A stretch of 64,000 bases of DNA from Cephalopachus bancanus (lineage: Eukaryota; Chordata; Mammalia; Primates; Tarsiidae): the NCBI GenBank assembly GCA_027257055.1, contig JAPVLO010000182.1, positions 1,736,001-1,800,000 of the forward strand, given 5' to 3'. The notes below the pieces were generated by a model. That model made no database searches and was not told where the DNA came from. It saw only the letters and a list, made by a program, of their open reading frames with translations. The position numbers and the translations under genes are program-made. Below, piece after piece: positions 11,089-23,924 of this stretch. Position 1 is the first letter of the stretch, and each line of letters begins with the position of its first letter.

Positions 11089-11562
11089 GCACCTTCCATG
11101 CTACCCATGTTCTATATCCTGCCTCAAGGTGAAATGGCTCAAAATAATGGTTAAAGTACTTATAACTCACTTAGCTGAGTAATTAGTAACATATTTCTAT
11201 GAATCTGGCAGACTTCAGACACTAGAAGATCTATTTAAAGCTGCTCATAGTATGATATGTTGTTCAGAATGGGTATATGATACATAGTAGTGTAGTTATC
11301 AGTGTGGTATGTAAAACCAGTATGAGACTTGTAGTTATATGGACCTGAAATCAACATCAGCTTAAGCACATGGGCTCTGACAATTAAGTTCACAAACTCA
11401 TTCTAGAAAAAGTGCTACATACCTCACTGCTGAATATCACCTATGGTCAACTTCGAAGAATTCCCTTGGGAAACTATGCACCAATACCAGTGCCTAGTCC
11501 ACCTGTCAAAGCAATTTTGTAGCTCTTTTTCTGGGATGGCCATCAGAGCCATTGTTGTATTA
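11089..11562 (+). repeat. Direct duplication, copy B (~475 bp)
   Basis: Second copy of 8,983-9,459. It includes the mariner left terminus (TCTGACAATTAAGTTCACAA near 11,377) and about 185 bp of its arm, then stops at GTTGTATTA. The right half of the mariner is missing, so similarity breaks inside the transposon. Confidence 0.85.
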
Positions 11563-11569
11563 TACTTGC

Positions 11570-11730
11570 ATTATGTTTTATATTTTCAAAGTACATAGTT
11601 TTAAAAATGCATTATTTGTTTTGAATCTCATAGTGCCCATAGTAAAGACAGATATAGGGAGGTTAGATGACCTGTTCGATATAACAGCCATGTAATGGCA
11701 GACATCAGATAATAATTCAGATCTATAGTG
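11570..11730 (-). mobile_element. MIR SINE fragment (weak)
   Basis: Weak reverse-orientation MIR: GGAGGTTAGATGACCTGTTC and AATGGCAGACATCAGA correspond to the GAGGTTAAGTAACTTGCCC and GTGGCAGAGC segments. Confidence 0.5.
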
Positions 11731-12059
11731 GCCATCACTGGTCTTACCCTACTGTAAGCACTTGATAGGTTTCATATGTTGTTCCTCTGGGTGGTACACA
11801 TTGGTCTTACCGGTGTTTGATAAGTTAATCAAATAAAAAGCAGATTTTAAAAAACAGAAAACAGTGTTTTCTCTTTCAGATTTGAATCTATAATAAAATG
11901 CATCAAAATTAGCCAGAACTGGAAAAAATGAGAAATTGCAATTTAAGCATCGCAAATGTCTCTCTAAGGTTATCTAAGTTAAAGGAGCTACAAGAGTTTA
12001 TTATCTTCTTTTTTTCAGGGTGGAGTTAAATTAAATTATTTATTTTAAGATCAGCCTAA

Positions 12060-12425
12060 ACTTTTCTCCATATGTAATGAATTGTAACCCAGTTTGATGT
12101 ATAAACAGACTGAAGCCTACTCTTGTTATAAATACTCAAGAATCAGTCAATCATAGCAGACAAATTTCAGTCAACCACAGGCAGCCACTGTTCAAACCAG
12201 GTTCAGATAAGATAAACAATGGAGTGTAACCAGTCCAGCTGCTCCTGTACCTCACTCCCATGTTCTGTGCGTTGCCCTTTTTCTGTCCATAAATGTTATC
12301 CAACCATCAGGCAGCTCCGGAGCCATTCTGAACCTATTCTGCTTTGAGGGGCTGCCTGATTTGTGAACATTCTATACTTAATTAAACTCTGCCCAATTTA
12401 ACTTGTTCAAAGTTTTTCTTTTAAA
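12060..12425 (+). mobile_element. Old solo LTR (probable class I ERV)
   Basis: LTR-like organisation: U3-like sequence with CAATGGAGTGTAACCAGTC, then CTGCTCCTGTACCTCACTCC, a CCATAAAT TATA-like box near 12,290, GAGCCATTCTGAACCTATTC and an AATTAAA signal near 12,380. It resembles an old primate class I (MER4-group-like) LTR that I remember only in part. No internal retroviral genes are seen. Ends are approximate. Confidence 0.55.
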
Positions 12426-13532
12426 AAGTGGGAAGCAAATATAAACAGATTACCTAATAGATCTTTAGCCTTGACAAGTAGGTTTATAAAAATTAGGTAA
12501 TTTATACCTAAAGCATCTCAAACCAAACCAGAAAGACTACCAGGACATATCGCATGCTCTAATAGTATATTTGGTCCTTTAAAAAATATTTATTGAAAAC
12601 TAATGTGTGCTAGGGACTCTGTCCAGTGCCAAGAAGAATTTAAAGGTGTATAGGATGGAGAGTTTCTGATTATAATTAACTAAGATACAGCCACAAACAA
12701 TAGGATCCTAAGTGAGAGTGAGTTAGTGTGTCAATAATATTTGCCAATAAATCTGAGTCTTAGTTTCTTGATTTGGCATTTGGTCATTTCTTAAAGTATC
12801 ACATTATTTTATTTATTGTAATAGATGTTGTAGAGTTCTCTCCTTCCTTTCTCATTCCCTATGTCAGGAGAAGGAACAGAAGATAACTCAAGAGATTCGA
12901 GGAGAAAAGAAGCAACTAATTGACACTCAACATTGATCAGAAAATGTTAATTATTTTATTTTACTTTTAGGTTTCCTCTAGTTTATTCATTTTAACTTGG
13001 GAATAATAGTATACCTTTAACTTGTACTGAATGAGATAGAAAATAATGAACAGTGCAGTGACACATAGTGATTTTATGAAAATAAATGATTTCATTTTCA
13101 GAGAGGCAAATGTTCAACACAAGATGTGGGATATGAGATATGATTAAGTTTGAATGTTGTAGGTTGTAAGATTCTCAAAACATAATAAATGAATAGACTT
13201 AATAAACAAACATGCAAAATCTTCAAATTTGGTAATTTGAATATTAGTACATAATGAGAAAATATTCTGTTACAAACGTAGATCACTACTAATTTAAATT
13301 TTTTAAATGAAATAGATAAGGTAGCAAAAGACAAGCTTGCCAATAACATTTCTGAAGTTTGTAAGTTTATTTTCTATTAGGTCTCATTAGGTTTTCATTA
13401 TAGATGTTTTAATACTCACATGAAAATATTTACTTCGGTGCCTATTTTTAACTATGTATAACCATCTTGCAAATGCTTGCTCTTGATTACAAAGGTTTGA
13501 GAAAGTAAGGTTCTTTAAAATGTATTTATTGT
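12426..13532. other. No recognised feature
   Basis: AT-rich DNA with no recognised family, apart from the 27-bp direct-repeat partner at 12,849-12,875. Confidence 0.45.
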
Positions 13533-13539
13533 AGAGATG

Positions 13540-13925
13540 TGGGGTACAAATGAGGATCTGCTACACAAGTAGGCTGTGTGCAGATGAAGTTTGGGCTTTA
13601 AGGTGGCCCTCACTCCCCCAAGAGCGGACCGGGTAGCCTTGGTGTTGCCATCTGCCCCCATTTTCCTTCCTCCTTCTCTCCCCTAGCAATGCCCAGTGAC
13701 TGCTGAACCCACCCTTGTGCTAATGTAATTTCAAAAAACTTTTAGAGTTGTGGGGTAAAAGTGAGGATTTGTTGCATAAGTAGACAGCATGCAGCCGAAG
13801 TTTGGGCTTTCCTGGTAGTAGACCAGATACCCACTGTGCTGTCCTATGCTCCCCTCCTTTTTCCTTCCCTTTCTCCCCTGGCAGTGCCCAGTGACTGCCG
13901 ATCCCTCCCTTCAGTTCTTTGTTTC
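13540..13925 (-). repeat. Tandem pair of L1 3' UTR units
   Basis: Two ~190-bp units, 13,540-13,735 and 13,745-13,925, align end to end. Both contain (plus strand) GTGGGGTA(C/A)AA, AAGTTTGGGCTTT, CTCCCCT(A/G)GCA(A/G)TGCCC and AGTGACTGC, at roughly 80% identity. Each resembles the complete short 3' UTR of this L1 family, also seen once at 38,370-38,540. Confidence 0.8.
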
Positions 13926-16900
13926 TGTGATAGTTCACTTAGTATGATGGTCTGAAATTGCCTCCAAGTTGCTGCAAAGACCGTGATCTTCTTTCCTTAT
14001 GGCTGCATAATATTCCATTGTTTATATGTGCCACATTTTCTTTATCCAGTCCACTTTTTATGGGCAACAGGGTTGCTTCCGTGTTTTTGCTATTGTAAAA
14101 GTATGGCAATAAACATGTGTGTGCAGTTGTTTGGGGGTACAGCAATTTATAGTCCTCCGTGTATATTCCCAGAAGAGGGGTTGCTGGATCATATGGAAGA
14201 TCATTTTTTTAGTTTTTTTAGAAATTGCTGCACTGCTTTCCATAGAGGCTGAACTGGTTTACATCCCTACCCATCATATGCTGGCATCCCCTTTTCTCCA
14301 CAGTTGTATGAGGACCTGCCGTTTTTTGACTTACTAATTATAGCCAGAGTTAGGTGGTATCTCATTGTAGTTTTGATTTGCATTTGTCTGATGGTTAGTG
14401 AGGCTGAGTATTTTTTCATGAGTCTGGTGGCTGCTTGTATGTCCTCCTTTCAGAAGTGTCTGTTCACGTCCTTTGCTCACTTTTTAATGGGGTTGTTTAT
14501 TTTATTCCCTTTCAGTTTGTTTGAATTCCTTGTAGATTTTGGATGTTAGGCCTTTGTCAGTTGCATAACCTGCAAATATTTTTTCTCATTCTGTGGATTT
14601 TCTCTACTTTCTTAATGATTTCTTTGTCTGTGCAAAAGTTTTCCAGTTTGATAAGGTCCCACCTATCTAGCTTAGCTTTTATCGCATTTGCTTTTGGGGA
14701 CTTGGTCATGAATTCATTGCCTACTCCAATGTGAAGAAGGGTGTTTCCTATGCTTTCTTCTTGGATTCTTATAGTTTGAGGTTCACATTTAGGTCCTCGA
14801 TTTACTTTTAGTTGATTTTAGTATATGGTGATAGGTCGGGGTCCAGTTTCATTGTTCTGTATGTGGCTAGCCAGTTTTCCCAGCACCATTTGCTAAATAA
14901 GGTCTCCTTGCCTCAGTGATTATTATTGATGACTTTGCCAAAAATGAGTTGGCTGAGGGATCATGTTTTTACTTCTGGAATCCTGTCCTGTTCCGTTGGA
15001 GTATGTGCACATTGCAGTACCAATCTCATGCCATCTTGGTTACTGTAGCCTTGTAATAAAGTTTAAAATGAAGTGTGATGCCTCCCACTTTGTTCCTTTT
15101 GCTGAGGATTGTTTTGGCTATTTGTCCTCTCTTTTGTTTCCACAGGAATTTCTGTACTGTAAAAATAATGGACATCTTGAATATTGAATCTTCCAAATCC
15201 ATGAGTATGAGATGTTTTTCCATTTGTTTGTATCATCCTTGATTTCTTTAAGGAGTGTTTTGAAGTTCTCATTGTAAAGGTCTTCACTTCTCTGATTAGG
15301 TGAATGCCAAGGTACTTCATTTTTTTTGCTGTTGCTATTGTAAATTGGATTTTTTTTTGTCTCTCTACCTTTTTGTTATTGGTATATAGAAATACAACTG
15401 TCTTTTGAATGTGGATTTTGAAAGCTAAGACTTTACCAAATTTGTTTATTAGTGCAAGGAGGTTTTGGACAAACACCCTAAGATTTTCAAGATGTAGAAT
15501 CATATCATTCACAAAGAGGGGCAGATTAACTTCCTCTTTTCCTATTTAAATACCCCTTATTTCCTTCTCTTGCCTGATTCCTCTGGCTAGGACTTCCAAC
15601 ACTGTGTTGAATGTGATGGATGATGAATACGAGGGATGTCTTATTCCAGTTCTCAGGGGGAATGCTTCCAGCTTCTGTCCATTGAGCAAAATGTTGGCTA
15701 CAGGTTTATCACAGATGGCTCTTATTCTTTTAAGAAACGTTTCTTCTATGCCATAGTGTTCGAGAGTTTTTCATCAAGAAAGGATGTTGGATTTTGTCAA
15801 ATGCTTTTTTTCTATGTCTAAGGAGATAATCATGTAATTCTTGGTTTTACATCTATTAAAATGTTGAATTATGTTCACGGTCTTGCAAATGTTGAACCAG
15901 CCCCGAATCTTGGGAATGAAGACCACCTGGTCATGGTGAATGATCTTTGTGATGTATTGTTGGATCTAATTTGAGCAAATCTTTTTGAGAATTTTTGCGT
16001 GTATGTTCATCAGGGAGAACAGCCTGTAATTCTCTTTCCTTGTTGGGTCTTTGCCAGGTTTGAGTATCAGTATGATGTTAGCTTCATCATACAGAAAAGG
16101 AAAATTCCATCCTTCTCAATTGCCAGGAGTACTTTCAATAATATTGGTATCAGCTCCTCCTTCTATGTCTTGTAGAATTCAACTGATAAACCATATAGTC
16201 CAGGACTTTTTTGGTGGGGATTTTTCTGCTTTGATTTCCTGGATCGTGATTGGTCTGCTTAGGGTTTCTATTTCTTCTTGTTTCAACCTTGGGTGTTGGT
16301 GTGATGCTAGAAAATCCTCGATATCCTTTAGATTTTCTAGTTTCTTTGAATACAGGTGTTCATAGTAACATTTGACAATCTTTTGAATTTCTTCAGGGTC
16401 AGTTGTGACACTCCTTATTCATCCCTAATTGTGTTTATTTGGACTTTCTCTTTCTTTTTAGTCAGTCTGGTCAGGGGTCTGTCAATCTTATTTATCGTTT
16501 CAAAGAACCAACTTATTGTCTTGTTGATCCTTTCTATGATATTTTTGTCTTCTATACCCTGCAATTGTGACTTTATCTTAGTAATCTGGATTTTTCTACT
16601 GAGATTAGGATTTAGATGATCTTGCCTTTCCAACTCCCTTAAGTGTGACATTAGGTTGTTTACTTGTGATCTTTCTATTTTCTTAATGTCCGTGTGCAGT
16701 GTTGTGAATTTTCCTCCTTATCATTGCTTTCATGGCATCCCAGAGATTCTGATAAGATGTTCCTTTGTTTTTGTTTGTTTCCAGAAATCTTTTTATTTTG
16801 GTCTTGATTTCTGTGTTTACTCAGAAGTCATTCAGCAGCATGTTGCTTAGTGTCCATGTCTTTGTCTGTTTTGGGGGGATCTTGGTGGTGGTGATGTTTA

Positions 16901-17565
16901 TTTTTATTCCACTGCAATCTGAGAAGATGTATGGTATTATTCTGACCTTTTGTAATTTGCTCATGCTTGATTTGTGTCTATGAATGTGATCAGTCTTGAG
17001 GTATATTCCATGTACTAATGAATAGAATGTACTCTGTAGTTATTGGGTTGAGTGTTCTTTAGATGTCTGTTAAATCCACTTGGTCCAGTGTCAAGTTAAG
17101 GTTCTGGATCTCCTTATTGGTTTTTTGCCTTGATGATCTGTGTAGGGCTGTTAGCAAGGTAGTGAAGCCTACAACTATCACTGTATAAATGTCTATGTCC
17201 TCTCTTGGTTTACTCAGTAGTTGTTTTATAAAACCTGGCTCCTTTGTTGGAGAGATATATATATATTCTTGCTGGTGGATTGATTCTTTCATCATTATAT
17301 AGTATTCTTTCATGTCCTTTTAACTTTTGATAGTTTGAAGTCTGCTTTGTCTGATATCATCATAGCTACCCATGTTCTTTTATGCTTTCCGTTTGCCTGG
17401 AAGGTCATTTTCCAGGCTTTTACTTTGAGCCTGTGGGTGTCCTTTGCAGTGAGATGAGTTTCCTGGAGGCAGCAGAATGTTGGATCATGTTTCTTGATCT
17501 AACTTGTCACTCTGTTCTTCTTCAATGGCACATTCAGTCCATTCACATTCAAATTAATTATTTAT
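13925..17565 (-). pseudogene. L1 ORF2 remnant (endonuclease, reverse transcriptase, C-terminus)
   Basis: Pieces of ORF2p appear in order on the minus strand. The endonuclease N-terminus is near 17,560, and an endonuclease segment is at 17,059-17,313 (ALHRSSRQKTNKEIQNLNLT). The start of the RT domain is at 16,415-16,651 (ETINKIDRPLTRLTKKK). RT core and thumb are at 15,063-15,512 (NKFGKVLAFKIHIQKTVVFL). The C-terminus is near 13,940-14,250. The catalytic FADD motif reads FVND at 15,504-15,515, so one catalytic aspartate is lost. Frames change repeatedly. Confidence 0.85.
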
Positions 17566-17599
17566 ATATGAAAGTTTGTCCCTGTGATAGGACTCCTAG

Positions 17600-18860
17600 A
17601 AGTTTGCTTTGCTTCCTTTTTTAACTTTATATATGTGTGTATTTTCATTTTTGTGAATGAACGGTATGCTCTGTTAACTCTGTACTTGCCCATACTTTTG
17701 TGATGGGTATGACCATTCTTTTGTTTCTGTGTTCATCACCTTCTTAAGCATCACCTGAAGGGCTGGTCTGGAGGCAGCATATTCGCTTAGGGATTGGATG
17801 TCTGGGAAGGAATTTGATTCTCCATCACTGATGAAGCTTAACTTGGTAGGGTAGAAAATGATTGGCTATTTATTTTTAAGAACATTAAAGAAGCTGGGCT
17901 CGGTGGCTCAGCCTGTAATCCCGTGCCTTTGGGAGGCTGAGGTGAGTGGATTGCCTGAGCCTGCGGGTTCAAGACCTGCCCGGGCAACTTGGCGAGACCT
18001 CATCTCTACAATAAATCAAAAAATTAGCTGGGTGTGGTAGTGCACGCCTGTAATTCCAGCTACTCGGAAGGCTGAGGTGGAAGGATTGCCAGAGCCCAGC
18101 AGGTCGAGGCTGCAGTGGCTGGGAGCAGCCACTGCACTCCAGTCTGGGTGACAGAGTGAGACTCCAACTCAAAAAAAAAAAAAAAAGAATATTAAAGATA
18201 GGACTTCATTCTCTTCTGGCTTGTAGTGTTTCTACTGAGAAGTCTGATGCAATTCTAATAGATTTTCCCCATTAGGTGGTCTTACTTTTCTCTCTAGCTG
18301 CCTTTAGGATTTTTTTTTTCATGCTTACTTTGTGGAGGTCCACTATGTGTCTTAGGGATGATCTTCTCATGTGATACCTTGCAGGATTCTCCTGAATCTT
18401 TTGCATTTGAATGGTTGCCTCTCTAATGAGATGTGTGAAATTTTGGATGACTTCATGGAATGTTTGTTCTCAGTTTTCCCTTTTGCTTCAAAGATACCAA
18501 ACTGTCATAGATTTGGTTTCTTGACATAGTCTCACACCTCTTCAAGGATTTTTTCTTCTTTTTGAGCCTTTTCTAGATGTTTTTGAAAGATTGAGTTCAT
18601 TTCATTTTTTGGTCTTCAACCTTAGATTCTTTCCTCTGCCTGATTGATCCTGCTCCCTATGCCTGTTATTATGCTTTGAAATTACAGGATAATGTTCTTC
18701 ATTTCTAGGATTTCAGAATGGGCCTTTCTAAAATTGGCCAATTCTGCTTTTACTTCCTGCACAGCTTGGGTGAGTTTCACTTCTAGTTTCTTGTGGCTTT
18801 CTTTATTTTAGCCATCCAGTCTTTGAATTCTGTGACCGTCATCTAGGGCAAGTCATTCTG
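17600..18860 (-). pseudogene. L1 ORF1 remnant split by an Alu
   Basis: The region between ORF2 and the 5' UTR has the nucleotide pattern of L1 ORF1. The plus strand shows GGATTGGATGTCTGGGAAGG and CATCACTGATGAAGCTTAAC near 17,790-17,840, matching the C-terminal part of the first L1 at 320-365. TTTGAGCCTTTTCTAGATG and TTCTTTCCTCTGCCTGATTG near 18,560-18,640 match its coiled-coil part. The Alu at 17,891-18,184 sits in the C-terminal domain. No long frame survives. Confidence 0.7.
17891..18184 (+). mobile_element. Alu SINE inserted in L1 ORF1
   Basis: Dimeric Alu of the lineage-specific type with a 16-base A tail. Flanks are AAGAACATTAAAG (17,878-17,890) and AAGAATATTAAAG (18,185-18,197), a 13-bp target-site duplication with one change. 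It postdates the L1. Confidence 0.95.
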
Positions 18861-18869
18861 GGTGGCTTC

Positions 18870-19950
18870 CATTGTTTGGGTGCTGAGAACTGCTTTTTTG
18901 GGGTTCTATTTCTTTAATACTTTGAGGATTCCCTGTGTCTTTCCACTGATTCTTCCTCATCTGTGAGAAGCAACTCTTACCTTTTTATTGTTCTTTTTTA
19001 GTTTTATTGTTTCATAGTATTTAACATCTTGCTGTCTTAGGTCCTTTTTGTCATTCAATATAGATCACTCAGCAGTGGAAGGTATTCACTTATCCTCCAT
19101 GCTCTGCCCTGAAAATGGATTTCTGCTGCAAAGTTTTCCCCAGGGTCAGGCTGATCAGACTACTTTTCAACTCCCATTGCAAGAACTATGCTAGGATCAG
19201 GTGGGGAAAATGGGACCCCTGGATGATGTTCCTGATTTGTAGCCCAGAAACCTTCCCACTAGGAAACACCACTCTGGTTGTCTTTCATGTCCCTCCCTCC
19301 CCATTCAAATCCACACTCAGCAGTTGAAAGGCAGAACATTCCTTCCTGTGGAGGAATCTGCTCTGTTGGCTTGTGGAGATGGTAGAAGATCTTTCCTGAT
19401 CTGGAAAGAGGTTGGCTGTCAGATGCTGTGGTGGGCACTGACTGGGTATAATTGGAAGGTGGGTTTTCCCAGCCTGGGAGCTGACCTCTAGGCTCTGCCC
19501 ATGGGAAGCATATGCTAGGGGACTGTCAGAGTGTGGTGCATTCCCTGTTCAGCGTGGGCTCTAATTGCCTCCTGCTTTGCCTTGATTAAGACCCCTCTCA
19601 CGTGGGACCAACATCCTGTATGTGTCTGAAAGAGGGGAAACCAACCCAGAGCATGTCAGGACCACTCACCCTCTCTCATGCACAGGGCAGGGCTGTAGTT
19701 CCTATGGGAGCCTGGTGCACAGCAGGGGACGGGATACCCTTACTCCAGCATCTGCTGTCCTGGAACTCTACTTTCCTGTCTCTGTGTGTTCAAGAGTCCT
19801 CTGTAGGGTGCAAGGTGCTTCACCTGTCCAAAACCGTTCAAGGTGGGTGCCTGAATTTATCAATGGCTAGGTGTATATTCTCTGTTCTACTCAGTGAGAG
19901 AGGCATGGTCTGTTGCTCCATGATGGCCATCTTGGATTCCCCCTACTTTT
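18870..19950 (-). promoter_or_regulatory. L1 5' UTR / former internal promoter
   Basis: GC-richer block between ORF1 and the L1 5' end. The plus-strand sequence ends CTCCATGATGGCCATCTTGG, the complement of the L1 start region. The chance frame at 19,602-19,973 lies here. It differs from the 5' UTR of the first L1, so the two elements may belong to different promoter subfamilies. Confidence 0.6.
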
Positions 19951-20219
19951 TCAGAAAATGTAAATTATTTTAATTGGACCTTAAAGTTTCTTGATCCCAG
20001 TTTTTAATCCCTTGATATTCATGGAGATATCTATGTTGGCCTTTCTTCCCCCTGACTAAATTTGGTATTTGGAGATCAAATGGTTTCCAACAACCACTGG
20101 AGATGAAAAAAATAACTAAATTCTGGGAACCAGAAGTCCCTTAAAATAATATTAAGTATTTTCAAGGGCACAGGAGATATCTTCTTTTAAAGGGGTATTC
20201 AAGTATAAGAAAGAAGGCC

Positions 20220-20800
20220 ACTGAAGTTGACAAAATTCAACAGAGTAGGGGCTTCACAGCAGCAACCTCTATAGTGGAAGCTCCATCAGCCAGGCTTTGC
20301 AAAAGATGCTCGTTGGGGACAGCTCATCTGGTTCCTGTCATCAGATATGGATTTGAGGAATTGTTGCCAAGTCCCAAATGAGCCCACTCATTCCATGACT
20401 CTGTTCCCGAAGGAAGACGGCAGCTCCATGTCCTTCTATGTGTGGCCCAACCCTACAGGCAGATGCCAAGGCAAGACACATGTGGAGTGCAGTGAGAGGC
20501 TCAAGTTGAAGGTCCATCAGCTGGGGCCGGTCTTGCAGCCAACCAGGGACCCAGAGACAAAGCGGAAGGAGGGAGAGCTCTGGTTGAGGGTGCCAGAGAG
20601 CTCAAGTCACAGTTGCTTGTGGGACATATCACCTTCATGCATGCCTACATTGTGGCCATCTTGACCTACAGAAGGGAAAATGCCTGCTTACCCAACTTCA
20701 TCATTGCAACACTGCAGGGGCCCGCCCCGCAAGGGTCGTGGGAAGTGTTAAAGGAGAGACGGATAGGCGACGAACGAAGATCATATATACGGACATCTGT
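20220..20800 (+). pseudogene. Coding-like GC-richer block, possible broken retrocopy
   Basis: Bounded on both sides by AT-rich DNA, this block has exon-like composition. Open stretches change frame: 105 codons at 20,347-20,664 (with KEDGSSMSFYVWPNPTGRCQ), then a frame at 20,613-20,807 (with ITFMHAYIVAILTYRRENAC). I recognise no protein family. It could be an old processed pseudogene with frameshifts, or a piece of an unfamiliar repeat. No poly-A tract or target-site duplication is evident. Confidence 0.3.
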
Positions 20801-21690
20801 TTTTTGATCAGATGACAATTTAATGTTAGTTAATATAGAGCTTTTATACCATTTGTGAAGAGGCAAGACAAAGAAAATTTTTATATATATATATCTTTTA
20901 AAAGTTATTAGTTAGTGGTCTTAGTAGTGAATAAATTAAGATTTTCATAGGCCTTCAGACAACATCTTATTTATAAAGCCAACAATGACACTCTCAGTCT
21001 AATGTTTTAAATTATAAATGTTTTAAGAAAGTTTTTTTAAGTGTATATTTTTTTATGTGTCAGGAATATTTTTATTTTAGGCACTTATGTTTTTTAGAGT
21101 TTTGTGATCGTCTTTCTTGTTTAGATGTCCTTGTTATTTTTTTCTTACCTTGTAGTGTTTGTTTTTAAAGAGAACTCAAAAGAAGCTTTTAGTAATGTTT
21201 TTTAGGCCCCTCAAGGTTATTTTTTCTTTTAGCTGATTTGTCATAAAAGTGTCTGATTATTATATTATGAATTTAGTGAAACCTATTTTATAAATGTTAA
21301 CTTAGAGTTATAAGTTTATAGTATTAACTATAGAATTAAGTAAAAACCTTAACATAATCTTTGTCCTAAGTTAGTGAAAACAGTGTTATAAATCACCTAC
21401 AAACTCCTAGATACGTATTAGAATTTATAATGAATTTATAATGAACTACTATAAACTTGTGTTTTTAAAAATCTTTATGTCTAAACACTAAACTGTATAA
21501 TTTTAAATCAAATAAGGAGTGAATATACTTATTTATTATTTAAGCAACATCTAGTAACTTATAACCAAGTGAAAGAAAGCATTCTTGATGTGTTTTAGAG
21601 TTTAACCCTTGCATATGCTAGAAAAGGCCAAGTGGCATAGTGGGAAAAATGGAAAAATAAACCATGATATTTCCAGGTTAGCTGTGAGTA
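20801..21690. other. AT-rich stretch, no recognised feature
   Basis: Very AT-rich. It includes a 12-bp tandem duplication around 21,421-21,443 (GAATTTATAAT twice) and a short TA run near 20,883. Nothing else recognised. Confidence 0.5.
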
Positions 21691-22080
21691 CTTCACATAA
21701 ACATGCCATTTTCTTCTTCCACGACTGCACAGAATTTTTCGGCGTATTAAACAGCAAAGGTGAAAGACAGAAGGGCCTCAGCTTCCTGGGCTCGCCCTGC
21801 GGCCCAGGGTCTTCGGCCCACCCGGACCCTGTCAATCAGGTGGGCTTCCAAGGCTGGCTCCCAACACAACACCTTGGACAGTAATGGAGAAAAGCTTACT
21901 CATGCACTGCACCACTTGTGGAAGTCCTTCAAGTCCTGCTACCTCAAGCAACTGAGGGACATCCAGGTGAGCTGTTCCTCCAAGATGCTTAAGCAGAAAG
22001 TGGAGAAAGACCCAGAGGCTGCTGATGGAAGAGGTGAAGCCTGTGACTACACACATGAGGGTTCTTATCAAATTCTTATC
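21690..22080 (+). pseudogene. Second coding-like GC-richer block
   Basis: Open frames at 21,609-21,884 (HDCTEFFGVLNSKGERQKGL) and 21,760-22,170 (NGEKLTHALHHLWKSFKSCY, LKQLRDIQVSCSSKMLKQKV) overlap in different frames. The composition and amphipathic helix-like residues suggest former exon sequence, but I cannot name a family. It may belong with the block at 20,220, separated by an AT-rich insertion, or be unrelated. Confidence 0.3.
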
Positions 22081-22139
22081 GGATATCCATGCTGCTGTGG
22101 GTGGAGGTGTCCTATCTTTTGTCAGGCATTCATTTTGTC

Positions 22140-22830
22140 ATTGTTGACAAAAAGATGTCAAACTCTATAAAATATTTGAAGATGGTTTATTCTGAACCAG
22201 ACTTGGGGACCTAAACCCATGACATATGTCCCCAGGAGGTTCTGAGAACATGCATCCACCATGATTGAATGGGGCTTGGTTATATACAATTTTAGGGTGG
22301 CAGAAGTTACAAAAACCATAAATCAATACAGGTAAGTTTTCATGGGTTTGATTAGGGAAGGAGGGACATTTCCAAGTGGGGACTTGTAGGTCATGGATGG
22401 ATTCAAAGATTTCTTGACTGGTAATTTGTAGTTCTTATCTAAGGAATTTTGAGAATCAAGAGAAATGTTTTGCTGAAATAAGGAGGTGGAAAGACTGCAG
22501 GTTTGTTGACACAAACATGAAGTCCTATATGTGTCAGACTCCAGACAGTATGGATAAATGTCTTATAATGCTTTCTGGAATCTGGGAATCCACAAAGGAT
22601 GTCTTTTCAGGGCAATACAATGCTTTGATTTTTTTTTCTTTGTTTGCTATATGATGTTCTGTTAGAGTCAGGTTGGAAAACAAACTTTGGGATATAGGGT
22701 AATAGGGCAATAAAACACTGTTTGGTGAGTTCTTATCAAGTGTGACTCCTCCGGCCTCTAAGTTAGGATTTTGAATAAGATAAAAAAGGTCAGATTTAGT
22801 CCTCAGCATCTTTGGTGGCATCAATTACCC
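22140..22830 (-). mobile_element. Probable old LTR (class uncertain)
   Basis: Contains a pattern I associate with a primate LTR in reverse orientation: ATATTTGAAGATGGTTTATT, TCTGAACCAGACTTGGGGAC, CCCCAGGAGGTTCTGAGAAC, TTGGTTATATACAATTTTAG and GGGACATTTCCAAGTGGGG. I cannot place the family or the exact ends. Confidence 0.4.
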
Positions 22831-22967
22831 CCTTGACATCTGGGTACATTTGCACCATTTTCTTTTCTCTCTCACTCTCTAACTTTAATTTCCTTTCCCA
22901 ATAGATAAGATATTGATGTGCTTCTATATTCAAAAGGTCTAAAAAGAATATATGGAAAATTCTCAGC

Positions 22968-23924
<957 letters not shown>

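Larger units (their letters stand above)
13533..19950 (-). mobile_element. Nearly full-length L1 with doubled 3' UTR and an internal Alu
   Basis: On the minus strand: 5' end near 19,945 (complement of ATGATGGCCATCTTGGATTC), 5' UTR, ORF1, ORF2 and 3' UTR at the left end. The 3' end at 13,533 has ACCCCACATCTCTACAATAA before the flank. The flanks AAAATGTATTTATT (about 13,519) and AAAATGTAAATTATT (about 19,957) may be the target-site duplication. An Alu lies in ORF1. Both ORFs have several stops and frame changes. Confidence 0.88.

Noticed and set aside
11377..11562. Independent second mariner insertion
   Set aside because: The flanking ~290 bp are shared with the first copy, so it was carried along in a duplication.
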